Assembly (NCBI RefSeq): GCF_025961575.1
Contig: NZ_JAOQNX010000016.1
Location: 46,112-110,111 of the forward strand
DNA: 64,000 nucleotides
Direction: 5' to 3'
From: Rhodoblastus acidophilus
Lineage (GTDB): Bacteria; Pseudomonadota; Alphaproteobacteria; Rhizobiales; Beijerinckiaceae
In this document: one piece after another, positions 1-7,768 of the stretch
Layout of the letters: each line of letters begins with the position of its first letter
How positions within the stretch are numbered: position 1 is the first letter of the stretch
Notes under the pieces: generated by a model
Database searches by the model: none
Seen by the model: the letters and a program-made list of their open reading frames with translations, nothing else
Told to the model about the DNA's origin: nothing
Program-made: the position numbers and the translations under genes

Positions 1-166
1 CCACGCCCGCCTGTTCGCCGGTCTTGGTCTGCTTGCCCACAGCGGGGAGTTCGACGAAGACGACGTCGCCGAGCTGGCCTTGGGCGTAATCGGTGATGCC
101 GACCGCGCCAATGTCGCCGTCGACGACAATATACTCATGGTCTTTGGTGAAGAGAATCTTGGTCAT
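1..166 (-). CDS. gcvH: Glycine cleavage system H protein (3' part cut by window edge)
   Basis: Reads [20 protein letters not shown] then [20 protein letters not shown], the classic N-terminal half of the lipoyl-carrier H protein, which shuttles the aminomethyl group between the P, T and L proteins of glycine decarboxylation. About 55 residues are visible. The lipoyl-lysine region lies beyond the left edge. The start at 166 is 7 bp downstream of the gcvT stop, so the two form one operon controlled by the glycine riboswitch further upstream. Gene order T-H is the usual alphaproteobacterial one, and gcvP would be expected to the left. Confidence 0.93.
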   Translation of the reverse strand, partial: MTKILFTKDHEYIVVDGDIGAVGITDYAQGQLGDVVFVELPAVGKQTKTGEQAGV

Positions 167-173
167 CAAAGCC

Positions 174-1280
174 TCAGCGGTGATAGCGGTTGGGAACGAA
201 GGGGAAAGCCACGACCTTGGCGCTCAGCGGCTTGCCGCGCACGATCAGCGACAGCGGCGTTCCCGGGGCGGCGAAGCGCGGCGGCACATAGCCCATGGCG
301 ATGGGTTTTCCAAGCGAAGGCGAAAAGCCGCCTGAGGTTACGCGTCCCACCACCTCGCCGGTGTCGTCGGCGATTTCGGCGCCTTCGCGCGCGGGGGCTT
401 TTCCGTCCAGGATCAGGCCAACGCGAAGACGCTTCAGCCCATCGCTCAGTTCCCAGCGGATGCGGTCGGCGCCGGGAAAGCCGCCTTCGGCGCGGCGGCG
501 TTTCGAGATCGACCAGTTCAGCCCCGCTTCGATCGGGCTGGTGGTGGTGTCGATGTCGTGGCCATAGAGGCACAGCCCGGCTTCGAGCCGCAGCGAATCG
601 CGGGCGCCCAGGCCGACCGCCTTGACCTCCTCTTCCGCCAAAAGCGTTTCGGCGAGGTCGTGGGCGTAATCGGCAGGAACCGAAATCTCAAAACCGTCCT
701 CGCCGGTATAGCCGGAGCGGCTGATGAACAGGATTTCGCCGCGCCAGACAAAATCCCGCTGCTCCATGAATTTGAGCGCGGCGACGCCATGGATGTGGCG
801 ATCGAGCGCAGCGGCGGCCTTGGGGCCTTGAAGCGCGAGCAAGGCGCGGTGCGTGGCGATGTCGAGATCGAGGTCGGGCAGGCTTTTCTGGATATGGGCG
901 AAATCCTGCGCCTTGCAGGCGGCGTTGACGATCAGGAACAACCGGTCGCCCGCGTCGCTCAGCTTGGTCACCATGAGATCGTCGAGAATGCCGCCGTCGG
1001 AATTGGTGAACTGGCTGTAGCGGATGCGACGGGCGCCAAGGCCCTGGATGTCGCCGGGCAAAAGCGTTTCGAGCGCCGCGGCGGCGCCGGGGCCGATGAG
1101 AAAAGCCTGGCCCATGTGCGAAACGTCGAACAGGCCGGCGTTCTCGCGGGTCCAATTGTGTTCGGCGATGATGCCGGCGGGATAGTTCACCGGCAGCTCG
1201 TAGCCGGCGAAAGGAACCATGCGGCCGCCGAGACCAAGGTGCAGGGCGTGGAGGGGGGTCGGTATGGACAAATCGGTCAT
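174..1280 (-). CDS. gcvT: Aminomethyltransferase (glycine cleavage T protein)
   Basis: 368 aa, normal length. It transfers the methylene group from the H-protein-bound aminomethyl lipoate to tetrahydrofolate and releases ammonia. Family signatures seen: [19 protein letters not shown] near the N-terminus, [11 protein letters not shown] around residues 48-58, and the C-terminal GCV_T barrel with [24 protein letters not shown]. The ATG at 1280 fits the standard N-terminus. First gene of a gcvT-gcvH operon. A tandem glycine riboswitch lies about 40 bp upstream of the start, so expression should rise with glycine. Confidence 0.96.
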   Translation of the reverse strand: MTDLSIPTPLHALHLGLGGRMVPFAGYELPVNYPAGIIAEHNWTRENAGLFDVSHMGQAFLIGPGAAAALETLLPGDIQGLGARRIRYSQFTNSDGGILDDLMVTKLSDAGDRLFLIVNAACKAQDFAHIQKSLPDLDLDIATHRALLALQGPKAAAALDRHIHGVAALKFMEQRDFVWRGEILFISRSGYTGEDGFEISVPADYAHDLAETLLAEEEVKAVGLGARDSLRLEAGLCLYGHDIDTTTSPIEAGLNWSISKRRRAEGGFPGADRIRWELSDGLKRLRVGLILDGKAPAREGAEIADDTGEVVGRVTSGGFSPSLGKPIAMGYVPPRFAAPGTPLSLIVRGKPLSAKVVAFPFVPNRYHR

Positions 1281-1319
1281 GCGGACATCCTAGAGCAGCG
1301 CGCGAAAAAAATCCGCGTG

Positions 1320-1500
1320 TCGCCCCCTCTGTCTCGCAACCTGAAAGATTTCCCCAGCTATTGCCGGGTTACCCTCTTCGGTGGGCGGCCGAAGCCGCCT
1401 CTTTCCAGAGCGTCATCCCTCCCGCGGTCCTTTGGGCCTGAGCGTTTCCGGGGCGGTTGCGCCTTCGGCGCCGGTTTTCACCGGACTCTTCCGCGGAGGT
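1320..1500 (-). promoter_or_regulatory. Tandem glycine riboswitch (two aptamers) in the gcvT leader
   Basis: Read on the minus strand, two consecutive copies of the glycine aptamer core are present. Aptamer I (about 1500-1411) has CGCCGAAGGCGCAA, then GGAAACGCTCAGGCCCAAAG, then GGACCGCGG. Aptamer II (about 1408-1322) has CACCGAAGAGGGTAA, then GGAAATCTTTCAGGTTGCGA and GACAGAGGGG. These match the consensus blocks ACCGAAGGGGCAA and AAACUCUCAGG-N-AAAGGACAGAGG of the glycine riboswitch family. Position, strand and downstream gcvTH agree. The expression platform between 1320 and 1281 shows no strong hairpin by eye, so control may be translational. Confidence 0.93.
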
Positions 1501-1541
1501 GTTTCTGACGTCAGCCACAAGGCCTGCGATACAGGCGAAAG

Positions 1542-2048
1542 TCAAGGCAGCTTTTCAAAACCGTCCTTGAACCCCGTGAGGGTGAGCGGAATGCCAATGC
1601 CCTCTTCCGGCGTCTGGAAGATGATGAAGGTGCCGGTGGTTCCGCCGCGCAACTGGTCCAGGAGCTTGTCGTCCATCACCACTTCGGCGACGCAACCGGA
1701 GGGGAGGCAGCGGACGAAACCGGCGCGGCCGATGTCGGTCTGGTCGACTTTCAGGCCCAGTCCGGACGGCAGCAGCACGCCGAGCGGCGCGATCACGCGC
1801 AGCAGCCGGCTCTTGCCGTCCGCCGTCTTGAGCACGATGACCACCAGATTGACATTGGGCTTGTCGTCGGCGGCGACGCTCTGCATCAGCGCGCATTGTT
1901 CCTTGGCGGCGCCGGGCGGTGTTTCGCAGCGCAATTCCCAATCGCCGAATTTTCCCTTGGCGACGCCTTGCGCGGCGGCGGGGCCGACAAAGCCCAGAGC
2001 AAGGGCGAAGGCGATGAGAGCCGCCCGGAGTATCGATTCGCGCGCCAT
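1542..2048 (-). CDS. Exported invasion-associated locus B (IalB) family protein
   Basis: 168 aa with a clear signal peptide (hydrophobic ALIAFALALGFVG, cleavage after AAAQ near residue 27). The mature part starts KFGDWELRCETPPGAAKEQC and contains the IalB-family block GRAGFVRCLPSGCVAEVVMD with paired cysteines. The family is periplasmic or outer-envelope and widespread in Hyphomicrobiales. It was named from Bartonella, where it helps erythrocyte invasion; in free-living members the role is unknown. An AGGAG ribosome site lies about 10 nt before the ATG at 2048. Single gene. Confidence 0.85.
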   Translation of the reverse strand: MARESILRAALIAFALALGFVGPAAAQGVAKGKFGDWELRCETPPGAAKEQCALMQSVAADDKPNVNLVVIVLKTADGKSRLLRVIAPLGVLLPSGLGLKVDQTDIGRAGFVRCLPSGCVAEVVMDDKLLDQLRGGTTGTFIIFQTPEEGIGIPLTLTGFKDGFEKLP

Positions 2049-2399
2049 GAAAACAAAACTCCTGAGTTTTAGGGCGGCGCAGCGAAGGGAGCCGCCTTCA
2101 GGCCGGACAGGCCTATCAAACGGACAAAACCTGTCAAGTTTTCAGCTTTCGCCGGACCCTCGGGCCGGATGGGACGGAGTCAGGGCCGCAGAGCGCAGTT
2201 CGCCCCCATCTCGGCGCATCGACGGCCGACTTTACTAAGCTGCGACAGCGGTTGCGAACATTGTTTCAGCAACGCCCTCGCCCTTGCCGGACCTTACTCT
2301 TTTGGTGTACTCACGGTGAATGGGCGGAATGGGCCTGCAAGCCTCCCGTCGCTTCTATTTTTTAACTTCGATGAGCTATAAATCCGCTTGGAGACCAAG
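2049..2399. other. Divergent intergenic region between the IalB-family and DUF992 genes
   Basis: About 350 bp with no credible gene. On the minus strand a TTGACA hexamer (near 2135) precedes the IalB-family gene, but no good -10 is correctly spaced. On the plus strand TATAAA at 2377-2382 sits too close to the DUF992 start to be an obvious -10 box. Nothing else structured was seen. Confidence 0.5.
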
Positions 2400-2882
2400 A
2401 TGATGGCGAAGAAGCTTTTTGTTTCGTCCGTGGCGCTCGCCTGCATCTGCGGCGCGCTTCCGGCGGCGGCGCAGCAGCCGACCACGGTCGTCGGCGCCCT
2501 GTCCTGCGACGTCTCGGCCGGCGTCGGCATCATCCTCACGCAAAAACAGACGCTGCGCTGCGTGTTCAAGCCCGCGAACGGCGGCCCCGGCGAGGTCTAT
2601 ACCGGACGCATCGACGAATATGGCGTGGCGCTCGGCGGCGTCGCCGCGGGACATCTGATCTGGGCCGTGCTGGCGCCGAACAAAGGCTTGCCGCACGGCG
2701 CGCTCGCAGGAACCTATGGCGGCGTCGGCGCCGAAGCGACCGCCGGAATCGGCCTCGGCGCGAATGTCCTGGTTGGCGGAACCGGCCGGGCCTTCTCGCT
2801 TCAACCGATTTCGCTCGAAGGACAGATCGGCGTCAATGTCGCCGCCGGCATCACCACCGTCACTCTGGTCGCGGCGCCCTGA
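2400..2882 (+). CDS. Exported DUF992-family protein
   Basis: 160 aa from the ATG at 2400, which follows a GGAG at 2390-2393 (an ATG one codon later is equally possible). A signal peptide ends around AAAQQ. The mature protein reads GALSCDVSAGVGIILTQKQT then LRCVFKPANGGPGEVYTGRI, followed by alternating glycine-rich strands (GTYGGVGAEATAGIGLGANV). This is the DUF992 pattern of small secreted alphaproteobacterial proteins. Function unknown; a beta-rich periplasmic fold is likely. A patatin lipoprotein follows in the same direction, 66 bp on. Confidence 0.85.
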   Translation: MMAKKLFVSSVALACICGALPAAAQQPTTVVGALSCDVSAGVGIILTQKQTLRCVFKPANGGPGEVYTGRIDEYGVALGGVAAGHLIWAVLAPNKGLPHGALAGTYGGVGAEATAGIGLGANVLVGGTGRAFSLQPISLEGQIGVNVAAGITTVTLVAAP

Positions 2883-2948
2883 CGCAAGGCTGCGGCGGCA
2901 AGAAGTTCGGCCGCAGATCGGCGGCGAGGAGCGCAAAGGCTGTTCAGG

Positions 2949-4154
2949 ATGAAGAGATCGTGGCCTTCTAAGCCTTTGCTCGTGCTGTTCGCCCTGGCGC
3001 TGGCGGGCTGCGCCTCGCTCGAGCGCAAGGCGGCGGTTCCGCCCGATCTCCGTCGCCACACGAGCGTCTACGGCATCGACAACGCCCGCTTCTTCCCGGA
3101 CCAGCCGGGGCCGATGATCGAAGAACAGCGACGCGCGCTGATCCGCGAGAGCCGAGCGCTCGGCGTCGCCCCCGGCGGCGAGCTGCCCAAAGCCTATCTG
3201 CTGTCGCTGTCCGGCGGCGGCGACGGCGGCGCCTTTGGCGCGGGCGTGATGGTCGGCTGGACGGCGCATGGCGACCGTCCGCAATTCAAGCTCGTCACCG
3301 GCGTGAGCACCGGCGCCCTGATCGCGCCCTTCGCCTTCCTCGGCTCCGACTATGACGCGCAGCTCACCGACGTCTACACCAACACCGGGCCGGAGCAGAT
3401 TTTCACCCGGCGGTTCATCGTCACCGCGGCGCTCACCGAGGACGCCTTGTCCGACACTGCGCCGCTGTTTGCGACCATCTCCAAATATGTGAACGAGAGC
3501 ATGATGGCGCGGATCGCCGAGGAATATGGCAAGGGCCGTATCCTGCTGATCCAGACCACCGATCTCGACGCGGGCTATCCCGTGGTCTGGAACATCGGCG
3601 CCATCGCCGCCTCCGGCCGGCCGGAAGCCCTGAACCTGATCCGCCGCATCATGCTGGCTTCCGCTTCGATCCCCGCAGCCTTCCCGCCGGTGATGTTCAA
3701 CGTCGAGGCGGGCGGCGAGGCCTGGCAGGAAATGCATGTCGACGGCGGCGCCTCGAGCCAGGCCTTCCTGGTGCCGCCCTCGCTCGACCCGCGCATCGCG
3801 CAGGCCCAGGCCGGCCACCGCCCCCGCCAGATCGCCGCCTATGTCATCCGCAATTCGAAACTGAGCACCGAGTGGAGCGATGTGGAGCGACAGACCCTGT
3901 CGGTCGGCGGCAAGGCGGTCTCCACCCTGATCAATTTCAGCGGCATCAGCGATTTCTATCGCATTTACATGGAGACGCGCCGCAGCAACGCCAGCTTCAA
4001 TCTCGCCTATATCGGCGCCGACTTCCATGCGGAGCACAAGGAAGAGTTCGACACCGCTTACATGCGGGCGCTGTTCAGCTACGGCCACGACAAGGCGGTC
4101 AAGGGCTATTCCTGGCTGCACGCGCCGCCGGGGTTCGCCGCCGCGACGCGCTGA
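2949..4154 (+). CDS. Patatin-like phospholipase lipoprotein
   Basis: 401 aa. N-terminal lipoprotein signal with lipobox LAGC (Cys about residue 20). Catalytic signatures of the patatin fold are all present: glycine-rich oxyanion-hole loop GGGDGGAFGAG from residue 89, nucleophile elbow GVSTG (Ser 120) and DGG (Asp 265). It should therefore be an active serine-Asp dyad lipid acyl hydrolase tethered to the cell envelope. True substrate unknown. It follows the DUF992 gene and precedes thrC with no evident operon logic. Confidence 0.87.
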   Translation: MKRSWPSKPLLVLFALALAGCASLERKAAVPPDLRRHTSVYGIDNARFFPDQPGPMIEEQRRALIRESRALGVAPGGELPKAYLLSLSGGGDGGAFGAGVMVGWTAHGDRPQFKLVTGVSTGALIAPFAFLGSDYDAQLTDVYTNTGPEQIFTRRFIVTAALTEDALSDTAPLFATISKYVNESMMARIAEEYGKGRILLIQTTDLDAGYPVVWNIGAIAASGRPEALNLIRRIMLASASIPAAFPPVMFNVEAGGEAWQEMHVDGGASSQAFLVPPSLDPRIAQAQAGHRPRQIAAYVIRNSKLSTEWSDVERQTLSVGGKAVSTLINFSGISDFYRIYMETRRSNASFNLAYIGADFHAEHKEEFDTAYMRALFSYGHDKAVKGYSWLHAPPGFAAATR

Positions 4155-4277
4155 ACGGGCGGGTTTTAGGAAACTTTCGCGGTGAGCGGCCCAGAATTTC
4201 CGTTGGGCGGCGTCCGGGCGGGCATGACAGCGGCCCTGCAAGGGGCTAAAAGGCCCAAAACCCAGCGGAACCGACCC

Positions 4278-5696
4278 TTGACCTATCTCTCCACGCGCGG
4301 ACAGGCGCCCCACAAAACCTTTACCGAAGCCCTGCTCGCCGGCCTCGCCCCCGATGGCGGCCTCTATGTCCCCGAAAAAATGCCCAGCCTGTCGACCGAC
4401 GCGCTGCGCGGTTTCGCCGGCGCATCTTATGTGGATGTGGCGCACGCGGTGATTTCGCCCTTCCTCGACGGCGTGCTGTCCCCGGCGGAATTCCGCGCCA
4501 TGCTGGAAGGCGCCTACAAAACGTTTCGCCACAAGGCGGTGACGCCGCTGGCGCAGATCGACGACAATCTGTTCGTGCTGGAGCTGTTCCACGGCCCGAC
4601 GCTGGCGTTCAAGGACGTCGCCATGCAGCTGCTCGGCCGCCTGATGGACAAGGCCTTGAAGGCGCAGGGGCGTCGCGCCACCATCGTCGGCGCCACGTCC
4701 GGCGACACCGGCGCGGCCGCCATCGAGGCGTTCCGGGGCCTCGACCAGGTCGACGTGTTCATCCTCTATCCGCATGGCCGCGTCTCCGACGTGCAGCGCA
4801 AGCAGATGACCACGGTGGCGGATTCGAACATCCACGCCATCGCTTTGGAAGGCACGTTTGATGACGCCCAGGCGATCCTGAAGGCGTTTTTCCGCAACGC
4901 GCCGCTGCGTGAGGAGCTGGGCCTTTCCGGCGTCAACTCCATCAATTTCGCCCGCGTCGTCGCGCAGATGGTCTATTATTTCACCGCCGCCACCGTGCTG
5001 GGCGGGCCGTCTCGAAAAATTTCGTTCACGGTGCCGACGGGCAATTTCGGCGACATCCTCGCCGGCTACATGGCCCAGCAAATGGGGCTGCCGATCGAAA
5101 AGCTCGTGGTCGCCACCAATTCCAACGACATTTTGGCCCGCGCGCTGGAAACCGGACGCTACGAGGTGCGCGGCGTCCACGCCACCTCGTCGCCGTCCAT
5201 GGACATCCAGGTGTCCTCCAATTTCGAGCGGCTGCTGTTCGACGCCGTCGGCCGCGACGCCGCGGTGATTCGCGGCTTGATGGCGAGTCTGGAGCAATCC
5301 GGCGCGTTTGACATTCCCGCCCCGGCGCTGGCGGCCATCCGCGAAAAATTCGCCGCGGGCTCCGCGAACGAAGCCGACACGGCGGCGGAAATCGCCCGCA
5401 CCTACCGGGAATGCGAATATATCCTCGACCCCCACACGGCGGTCGCGGTCAATGTCGCCCGCAAACATCTTTCGAGAGACCCCAAAACCCCGATGGTGGC
5501 GCTCGGCACCGCCCACCCCGCCAAATTCCCCGACGCGGTCAAGGCGGCCATCGACGTTTCGGCGCCGCTGCCGGCGCATCTCGCCGACCTGTTCGATCGC
5601 AAGGAAAAATTCGACGTCCTGCCGAACGACGCCGCCGCCATCGCCGCGTTTATCAAATCCCGCGCCCGCGCCGTGACGCTCAAACATGGCGGTTGA
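4278..5696 (+). CDS. thrC: Threonine synthase
   Basis: 472 aa if translation starts at TTG 4278, giving MTYLSTRGQAPHKTFTEALL, the usual N-terminus; GCGGAA lies 8 nt upstream. Longer in-frame starts back to 4182 would add about 32 atypical residues. PLP-dependent conversion of O-phosphohomoserine to threonine. Motifs: GPTLAFKDVAMQLLG with the PLP lysine, and GATSGDTGAAAIEAF for phosphate binding. C-terminal half intact. It overlaps the next gene by 11 bp, indicating translational coupling to the M16 peptidase, a common alphaproteobacterial pairing. Confidence 0.95.
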   Translation: MTYLSTRGQAPHKTFTEALLAGLAPDGGLYVPEKMPSLSTDALRGFAGASYVDVAHAVISPFLDGVLSPAEFRAMLEGAYKTFRHKAVTPLAQIDDNLFVLELFHGPTLAFKDVAMQLLGRLMDKALKAQGRRATIVGATSGDTGAAAIEAFRGLDQVDVFILYPHGRVSDVQRKQMTTVADSNIHAIALEGTFDDAQAILKAFFRNAPLREELGLSGVNSINFARVVAQMVYYFTAATVLGGPSRKISFTVPTGNFGDILAGYMAQQMGLPIEKLVVATNSNDILARALETGRYEVRGVHATSSPSMDIQVSSNFERLLFDAVGRDAAVIRGLMASLEQSGAFDIPAPALAAIREKFAAGSANEADTAAEIARTYRECEYILDPHTAVAVNVARKHLSRDPKTPMVALGTAHPAKFPDAVKAAIDVSAPLPAHLADLFDRKEKFDVLPNDAAAIAAFIKSRARAVTLKHGG

Positions 5697-6948
5697 GTCG
5701 ACCAGACTTTCCAGCGGCCTGCGCGTCGTCACCGACGCCATGCCGGGCCTCGAGACCGCGTCGCTCGGCGTCTATTTCGCCGCCGGCTCCCGTCACGAGA
5801 GCGCGGCGGAGCATGGCCTGTCGCATCTGCTCGAGCATATGGCGTTCAAGGGCTCGGCGCGCCGCGACGCCCGCGCCATCGCCGAGGCCATCGAAAATGT
5901 CGGCGGCGACCTGAACGCCGCCACCTCGGTCGAAAACACCGCCTATTACGCAAAGGTGTTGCGCGAGGACTGCGGTCTGGCGATGGAGGTGCTGGCCGAC
6001 ATCCTCACGCAGAGCCTGTTCGACCCGCAGGAGCTGGAGCGGGAAAAGCAGGTGATCCTGCAGGAAATCGCGGCCTTGCAGGACTCGCCGGAAGATCTGG
6101 TGTTCGACCTGTTCAACGCCGCCGCCTTTCCGGACCAGCCGGTCGGCCGCCCGATCCTGGGAACGTCGCAGGGCGTCAAAGGGTTTTCGCGCGGCGCGAT
6201 CAAGACTTATCTCGACCGGCACTATACCGCGCAGAATTGCGTGATCGCCGCCGCAGGGGCGGTCGATCACGCCGCGATCTGCGCGCAGGCCGAAACCCTG
6301 TTCAAGGACCTGCCGGGTCACGACCCCGCCGCGCTCGCGCCGGCGCGCTATCTCGGCGGCGAAACGCTGGTTTCCAAACGCTTGGAACAGACGCAAATCG
6401 TCATCGGTTTCGCCGGCCTGTCCTATTCCGACCCTGGCAATTATGCGGCGCATATTTTCGCCAATGCGGTCGGCGGCGGCATGGCCTCGCCGCTGTTCCA
6501 GGAGGTGCGGGAAAAGCGCGGCCTCGCCTATGGCGTCTCCGCCTTCCACTGGTCCTTCCTCGACGCCGGCCTGTTCGGCTTCGAGGCGGGCGCCCAGGCG
6601 AGCGACGTGCGCGAACTGATTGCGGTCGGCGTCGACGTGCTGGCCCAGGCCTCGCAAAATCTCGACGAAACCGACATGGCCCGCGCCAAGGCGCAGACCA
6701 AGGTGGCGCTTTTGACCGCGCTGGAAAGTTCGTCATCCCGCGCGGAACAGATCGCGCGGCAGACGATGATTTTCGACCGCGTCCTCGGACAGGGCGAGGT
6801 CATCGCGAAAATCGACGCGCTGACCCTCGAAGATGTGCGCAAAGCCGGCGCCGCCCTGTTGCGCACGCCGCCGACGGTCGCCATTTTGGGCGCCGTCAAG
6901 AAAGCCGTATCCGCGGCCGACATAGCCGCGCGGCTCGCGGGGGTGTAA
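5686..6948 (+). CDS. M16-family zinc peptidase (mitochondrial-processing-peptidase-like)
   Basis: 420 aa. Inverted zinc motif HLLEH at residues 47-51 within GLSHLLEHMAFKGS, with the downstream glutamate region REKQVILQEIAALQDSPEDL. This is the single-domain-pair bacterial homologue of the beta subunit of mitochondrial processing peptidase. The motif is intact, so activity is expected. Its start overlaps thrC by 11 bp and a GNAT gene follows after 47 bp; thrC-M16-GNAT is a recurrent cluster in this order. Substrates in bacteria are not established. Confidence 0.92.
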   Translation: MAVESTRLSSGLRVVTDAMPGLETASLGVYFAAGSRHESAAEHGLSHLLEHMAFKGSARRDARAIAEAIENVGGDLNAATSVENTAYYAKVLREDCGLAMEVLADILTQSLFDPQELEREKQVILQEIAALQDSPEDLVFDLFNAAAFPDQPVGRPILGTSQGVKGFSRGAIKTYLDRHYTAQNCVIAAAGAVDHAAICAQAETLFKDLPGHDPAALAPARYLGGETLVSKRLEQTQIVIGFAGLSYSDPGNYAAHIFANAVGGGMASPLFQEVREKRGLAYGVSAFHWSFLDAGLFGFEAGAQASDVRELIAVGVDVLAQASQNLDETDMARAKAQTKVALLTALESSSSRAEQIARQTMIFDRVLGQGEVIAKIDALTLEDVRKAGAALLRTPPTVAILGAVKKAVSAADIAARLAGV

Positions 6949-6995
6949 ACTCCTACGGTTCGCGCCCCAGCGAAAAACCTTTGTCGCCGCCCGCC

Positions 6996-7595
6996 ATGAG
7001 TTTCTTCTCGCTCACCCGCAAAAGACCCGCCGAGCAGATCATCGCCGGCGAGGGCGTTTATTTGCGCCCCGCGCTGCAGCGAGATTTCGAACAATGGCGC
7101 GCGCTGCGGGCGGACAGCCGGGCGTTCCTGAAACCCTGGGAGCCCCGCTGGCCCGCAGACGATCTCAGCCGCGCCGGCTATCGGCGCCGCCTGCTGCGTC
7201 AGGACCGCGACCGCCAGGACGACCAGGCCTACGCCTTCCTGCTGTTTCGCGAACACGACAATGCGCTGCTGGGCGGCCTGACGCTCGGCAATGTGCGGCG
7301 CGGCGTCGCTCAGTGCGGCACGCTCGGCTATTGGATGGGCGAGCCCTTCGCCGGCCAGGGCTATATGTCCAAGGGGGTCCGGGCGGCCCTGCGCCACGCC
7401 TTCGTCGATCTGCGGCTGCACAGGGTGGAGGCCGCCTGCGCCCCGCACAACGAGCGCTCCCGCCGCCTGCTGGAGCGACTCGGCTTCCAGCATGAAGGGT
7501 TCGCCCGCGCCTATCTGCTGATCGACGGCGCCTGGCAGGACCATCTGCTGTTCGGGCTGCTCGAAAGCGAGTTTCTCGGCGCCGCCGACTCCTGA
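6996..7595 (+). CDS. GNAT N-acetyltransferase, RimJ/RimL-like
   Basis: 199 aa from the ATG at 6996 (MSFFSLTRKRPAEQI). Acetyl-CoA binding fold with LGYWMGEPFAGQGYMSKGVR (motif A, Q/RxxGxG/A-type loop GQGYMSKG) and HRVEAACAPHNERSRRLLER followed by LGFQHEGFARAYLLIDGAWQ, the diagnostic pattern of the ribosomal-protein-alanine acetyltransferase group. Likely acetylates a protein N-terminus or small amine; the exact target cannot be read from sequence. Third member of the thrC-M16-GNAT cluster. Confidence 0.88.
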   Translation: MSFFSLTRKRPAEQIIAGEGVYLRPALQRDFEQWRALRADSRAFLKPWEPRWPADDLSRAGYRRRLLRQDRDRQDDQAYAFLLFREHDNALLGGLTLGNVRRGVAQCGTLGYWMGEPFAGQGYMSKGVRAALRHAFVDLRLHRVEAACAPHNERSRRLLERLGFQHEGFARAYLLIDGAWQDHLLFGLLESEFLGAADS

Positions 7596-7768
7596 AATCC
7601 ACTAAAAATGCATTGAAACCTCATGCAGATGCGCCGCGCCTCTGGACGCGGGGCCTCGCCGCTTCTATGGCTAGGCAGACACACATTCGACACGAACAAG
7701 GCGCAGGCGTTCCGCCTTGTCGCCCAACGGCTAAACCTCTCCGCGGTAAACTCTCTGCTCAAGGTCAC

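Noticed and set aside
2376..5741. Very long open frame on the minus strand opposite the DUF992, patatin and thrC genes
   Set aside because: Arg/Gly/Asp-rich composition typical of antisense frames in GC-rich DNA; the plus-strand genes carry clear family motifs.
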